Shown one piece after another: positions 6,489-9,134 of a stretch of DNA of 9,134 nt. The notes beneath the pieces were generated by a model, which ran no database searches, was not told where the DNA came from, and saw only the letters and a list, made by a program, of their open reading frames with translations. The position numbers and the translations under genes were made by a program. This stretch comes from Cesiribacter sp. (GTDB lineage: Bacteria; Bacteroidota; Bacteroidia; Cytophagales; Cyclobacteriaceae): contig JASLAE010000471.1 in the NCBI GenBank assembly GCA_030147305.1, positions 1-9,134 on the forward strand. Direction: 5' to 3'. Numbering within the stretch: the stretch's first letter is position 1; each line of letters begins with the position of its first letter.

Positions 6489-6525
6489 TGCTGTACCAAC
6501 TAGCCCACTGCTTTACCAACTAAAA
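6486..6525 (+). repeat. Tandem 20-bp direct repeat upstream of ccoQ
   Basis: CACTGCTGTACCAACTA (6486-6502) recurs as CACTGCTTTACCAACTA (6506-6522): 16 of 17 bases identical, start-to-start distance 20 bases. The first copy overlaps the 3' arm of the hairpin at 6470-6488. It may be a replication-slippage duplication or a double binding site about two helical turns apart. It ends 13 bases before the ccoQ start. Confidence 0.7.
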
Positions 6526-6535
6526 ATTAGATCCG

Positions 6536-6736
6536 ATGCTAAAATTTATAAAACACCATATGGATACGATAATAGGCATAGAGCTTTATCCTATTATCTC
6601 CCTGCTGATCTTCTTTATCTTCTTTGCTGTACTGCTGCTGGTAGTCATCAAGACGAAAAAGGAGCATATCAATGAACTGGCAGCCATGCCGCTGGACGAA
6701 GAAGAGATTTCCACAAGCGCAAAAAAACTACTATAG
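6536..6736 (+). CDS. ccoQ: cbb3-type cytochrome oxidase subunit CcoQ
   Basis: A 66-aa single-span membrane protein. CcoQ (FixQ) is a non-haem subunit that stabilises the cbb3 complex, chiefly the association of CcoP. The hydrophobic helix spans about residues 18-43 (core LLIFFIFFAVLLLVV), followed by the basic stop-transfer KTKKEH and a short acidic cytoplasmic tail. The start at 6536 gives the N-terminus MLKFIKHHMD; an in-frame ATG at 6560 (Met9) is also possible, and neither has a strong ribosome-binding sequence. Identification rests on size, topology and position between ccoNO and ccoP. It is followed by ccoP after 6 bases, implying coupled expression. Confidence 0.88.
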   Translation: MLKFIKHHMDTIIGIELYPIISLLIFFIFFAVLLLVVIKTKKEHINELAAMPLDEEEISTSAKKLL

Positions 6737-6742
6737 CAAGCC

Positions 6743-7636
6743 ATGAAGATGCATAAGAAAGTGTATAAGGGCCTTTCTGCCGGCCTTGGCATAGCCCTGA
6801 CACCCCTGTTGGCAACTGCACAGGAAGCCGCTGGTGGTAATGCTGCCACAGCATCGGCCACCGGCCTTAGTCAAACAGATTTGCTGCTGGCGCTGGCCAT
6901 GGCATTAGCAGGTATTATTTTCATCTGCACCCTGGTGTTGCTATATGCTGTGATTGTGATGAAGAATCTGCTGCTTAAGTCTGCAGAAGCGGTTGCTAAA
7001 GCTGGAGCAGCGGCTCAGGAAACCAAAAAGCTAAGCATCTGGTCCAAGCTTAACGATGCGGTGCCGGTGGAGCGGGAGGCAGAAGTGATGACCGACCACG
7101 AATACGATGGCATCCGGGAGCTGGATAATAACCTGCCTCCCTGGTGGAAAGCCTTATTTTATGCATGCATTGTTTTCTCTGTGATTTATATGGCTGCTTA
7201 CCATGTGATGGATCTGGCGCCGCTGCAGGACGAAGAGTACGAGCAGGAAGTACTGGCGGCGCAGCTCGAGGTGGAGGCTTACCTGGCAGAAAAAGGAGGC
7301 GCAATTGATGAAACCAATGTAGAGCTTACTACGGATGAGGCTGCACTCGCAGAAGGGGCAAAGGTCTATGGTTCTTATTGCGGGGCCTGTCATGGTGCGG
7401 AATTACAGGGTGGGGTAGGTCCTAACCTCACAGATACCTACTGGCTGCATGGAGGCGATATCAAAGATGTATTTAAAACCATCAAGGTAGGTGTGCCTCA
7501 GAAAGGGATGATCAGCTGGGAAGCGCAATTGAGCCCTGAGCAGATCCAGCAGGTTGCCAGCTTCATCATCAGTAAGGAAGGCAGCAACCCTGCAAACCCC
7601 AAAGAACCACAGGGAGAAGAATATAAAAGAAATTAG
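6743..7636 (+). CDS. ccoP: cbb3-type cytochrome c oxidase subunit III (CcoP), monohaem
   Basis: A 297-aa membrane-anchored cytochrome c that delivers electrons into cbb3 oxidase. Seen in order: signal-like segment (about 10-26, ending LLATAQEA); a membrane helix (about 45-73); a cytoplasmic-type charged loop; the CcoP N-terminal signature DHEYDGIRELDNNLPPWW (118-135); a second helix (about 136-155); a periplasmic acidic linker; and one cytochrome c domain with CGACH (213-217) and likely axial Met256 (KGMISW). The common proteobacterial CcoP has two CxxCH sites; this one has one, with no degenerate second motif visible. A single-haem form appears usual in Bacteroidota as I recall, but I cannot check. 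Either a cleaved signal peptide plus two helices or three helices puts the haem domain in the periplasm. It follows ccoQ by 6 bases and is separated from ccoG by 90 bases. Confidence 0.95.
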   Translation: MKMHKKVYKGLSAGLGIALTPLLATAQEAAGGNAATASATGLSQTDLLLALAMALAGIIFICTLVLLYAVIVMKNLLLKSAEAVAKAGAAAQETKKLSIWSKLNDAVPVEREAEVMTDHEYDGIRELDNNLPPWWKALFYACIVFSVIYMAAYHVMDLAPLQDEEYEQEVLAAQLEVEAYLAEKGGAIDETNVELTTDEAALAEGAKVYGSYCGACHGAELQGGVGPNLTDTYWLHGGDIKDVFKTIKVGVPQKGMISWEAQLSPEQIQQVASFIISKEGSNPANPKEPQGEEYKRN

Positions 7637-7663
7637 CAGTACCAGGCGGGCTGCCACCTCCTG

Positions 7664-7689
7664 CTGGCATAAGCGTTTGCTTGTGCTGG
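7664..7689 (+). repeat. Intercistronic hairpin between ccoP and ccoG
   Basis: GCATAAGC (7667-7674) pairs with GCTTGTGC (7679-7686) around a GTTT tetraloop: 8 bp with one U-G pair, extendable through two wobble pairs and a C-G to 7664-7689. It starts 28 bases after the ccoP stop. The bases after it are TGAAAAATAGG, not a U-tract, so it is probably a processing or stabilising element rather than a terminator. Confidence 0.4.
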
Positions 7690-7726
7690 TGAAAAATAGG
7701 GGCATGCCCGTCATTCATCTTAATAC

Positions 7727-9134
7727 ATGAGCATTACAGTCGCGCATGAGGATTTTCGGGATAAGATCTCTACGGTAGACCGGGAAGGGAAGCGCGTATG
7801 GGTGTATCCTAAAAAGCCAAAAGGCAAATTTACCCGCTGGCGCACCTGGTTAAGCTGGGTGCTGCTGGCCATCCTTTTCTCCGGTCCGTTTATCCGGATT
7901 GGTGGTCAGCCGCTGCTTATGCTAAATGTGATTGACCGGAAGTTTATCATTTTCGGGCAGGTGTTCTGGCCGCAGGACTTTTACCTGTTTGTGCTGGCTT
8001 CCATTATCGGACTTATCTTCATTGTTCTGTTCACAGTGGTGTATGGCCGTGTTTTTTGTGGGTGGGTATGCCCGCAGACCATTTTTATGGAGATGGTTTT
8101 CCGGAAAATTGAGTACTGGATAGAAGGTGACAATACTGCCCAGAAGAAACTGGACAAGCAGCCCTGGAACCGGGAGAAGATCCTGAAGAAGAGCAGCAAG
8201 CAGCTTATCTTTTTTGGAATTTCCTTTCTGATTGCCAATACTTTCCTTGCCTACATCATCGGCAGCGAAGCTTTGATCGATATTGTAACAGATCCGCCTG
8301 CAGAACATATTGCAGGCCTTACCTCCATCATCATTTTCACTGGGGTGTTCTACTGGGTGTTTGCTTTTTTCAGGGAGCAGGTGTGTACAACCGTATGTCC
8401 CTATGGGCGTTTGCAGGGTGTGCTGCTGGACCGAGATTCTGTTGTAATCAGCTACGACTACACAAGAGGCGAAACCCGCAGCAAGTTTCGCAGGGGCGAA
8501 GACCGCAGGGCTGCAGATAAAGGCGACTGTGTAGACTGTAAGTTATGTGTGAGCGTTTGTCCGACGGGCATCGATATCCGCAATGGCACCCAGCTGGAGT
8601 GTATCAATTGTACTGCCTGCATTGATGCCTGCGACAGCATTATGGAAAATGTCGGGCTGCCCAAAGGACTTATCCGGTATGAGTCAGAGTCTAACCTGGC
8701 CAGCGGCCGCAAGGGTATGCACTGGACTAGACGCAGCATAGCTTACACGGTGCTGTTGGGTGTACTAACTGTTTTGTTCTTTGGTTTGCTCTTTATGCGC
8801 AGCCAGATAGAGACTTCGCTCCTGCGCACACCAGGTATGCTGTACCAGGAGCAGGAGGGGCAGATCAGTAACCTGTACAATTATAAGATCATCAACAAAA
8901 TGCAGGAAAATGTGCCGGTTAACTTCCGTTTGTTATCGGGAGAAGGAGAGATCAGGCTTGTGGGTAATCAGCAGGAAATTCAGGTGCCAGCGGGGGGCGT
9001 TGCAGAAGGAGCGCTCTTCATTTTAATGCCGAAGCCTGCAGTCCATAAAGCATCCCAAAAACTGGAAATTGGTGTTTTCCATGGTGAAGAGCAGCTGGAA
9101 ACACTGGATACAAAATTTATGGGGCCAGTGTATC
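7727..9134 (+). CDS. ccoG: cbb3 oxidase maturation protein CcoG (polyferredoxin-like), 3' end cut by window
   Basis: Membrane iron-sulfur protein (FixG/RdxA/CcoG family); characterised members reduce Cu(II) to Cu(I) for cbb3 oxidase assembly. 469 codons are present and the frame is open at the window edge; usual members are about 470-480 aa, so only a few residues should be missing. Membrane segments lie near 41-57, 86-106, 159-180, 198-214 and 338-357. Membrane-side Cys pairs are FCGWVCPQT (Cys111, Cys115) and CTTVCPYGRLQG (Cys220, Cys224). A 2x[4Fe-4S] ferredoxin domain has CVDCKLCVSVCP (Cys268, 271, 274, 278) and CINCTACIDAC (Cys292, 295, 298, 302). The C-terminal periplasmic part (about 360-469) is the Ig-like beta domain typical of the family. 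The start is the ATG at 7727; a nearby ATG at 7704 is out of frame. No Shine-Dalgarno sequence is seen. ccoH would be expected next. Confidence 0.96.
   Translation, partial: MSITVAHEDFRDKISTVDREGKRVWVYPKKPKGKFTRWRTWLSWVLLAILFSGPFIRIGGQPLLMLNVIDRKFIIFGQVFWPQDFYLFVLASIIGLIFIVLFTVVYGRVFCGWVCPQTIFMEMVFRKIEYWIEGDNTAQKKLDKQPWNREKILKKSSKQLIFFGISFLIANTFLAYIIGSEALIDIVTDPPAEHIAGLTSIIIFTGVFYWVFAFFREQVCTTVCPYGRLQGVLLDRDSVVISYDYTRGETRSKFRRGEDRRAADKGDCVDCKLCVSVCPTGIDIRNGTQLECINCTACIDACDSIMENVGLPKGLIRYESESNLASGRKGMHWTRRSIAYTVLLGVLTVLFFGLLFMRSQIETSLLRTPGMLYQEQEGQISNLYNYKIINKMQENVPVNFRLLSGEGEIRLVGNQQEIQVPAGGVAEGALFILMPKPAVHKASQKLEIGVFHGEEQLETLDTKFMGPVY

Noticed and set aside
6457..6675. 72-codon plus-strand frame overlapping ccoQ
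   Set aside because: It overlaps the better supported CcoQ frame and translates the hairpin and repeat region; no membrane helix or family match is visible.
7700..7709. Perfect palindrome GGGCATGCCC before ccoG
   Set aside because: Short, no loop for an RNA hairpin, and it matches no operator I know.
7922..8308. 128-codon minus-strand open frame inside ccoG
   Set aside because: It is antisense to conserved CcoG motifs and has no domain of its own.

Overview
The window looks like a chromosomal segment of a Bacteroidota bacterium, most likely of the order Cytophagales (a lineage inference from gene style, not a database result). Pointers are a fused CcoN-CcoO cbb3 oxidase subunit, a lipoprotein with an acidic stretch directly after the lipobox Cys, a TPR-type HisKA_3 sensor kinase with an N-terminal signal peptide, mostly absent Shine-Dalgarno sequences and A/T-rich leaders before start codons. 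Base composition appears even across the genes, and I see no insertion sequence, CRISPR array, tRNA, rRNA or phage gene.

Left part (1-2537): a minus-strand gene for a periplasmic-TPR sensor histidine kinase fills 18-1991. Its partner response regulator, if adjacent, lies off the left edge. It is followed by about 550 bases without a convincing gene, holding a perfect match to the Bacteroidetes -7 promoter element and two overlapping, mutually exclusive hairpins that could belong to a leader RNA.

Middle part (2538-3773): two plus-strand genes of unknown function, a small helical exported protein and a surface-type lipoprotein with an EF-hand-like loop. The lipoprotein gene ends in a clear intrinsic terminator.

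Right part (3774-9134): a cbb3-type (high-affinity, haem-copper) cytochrome c oxidase operon in the order ccoS, ccoNO (fused), ccoQ, ccoP, ccoG, with ccoG cut only by the window edge. CcoNO carries the haem-copper catalytic core plus a monohaem cytochrome c; CcoP is the second membrane cytochrome c, here with one haem site; CcoQ is the small stabilising subunit; CcoS and CcoG are maturation factors for cofactor insertion and copper reduction. A perfect TGAT-N4-ATCA palindrome, an FNR/CRP-family type site, lies 79 bases upstream of ccoS with a near-consensus -7 element between them. This fits oxygen-responsive control of a microaerobic respiratory oxidase. Two intercistronic gaps of about 90 bases each contain stable predicted hairpins without U-tracts, which may adjust transcript stability or subunit ratios.

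Nothing here is a clearly new biological system. The best leads are the FNR-like operator and promoter geometry, the intercistronic hairpins and tandem repeat, the leader structure at 2326-2362, and the two unrecognised exported proteins.
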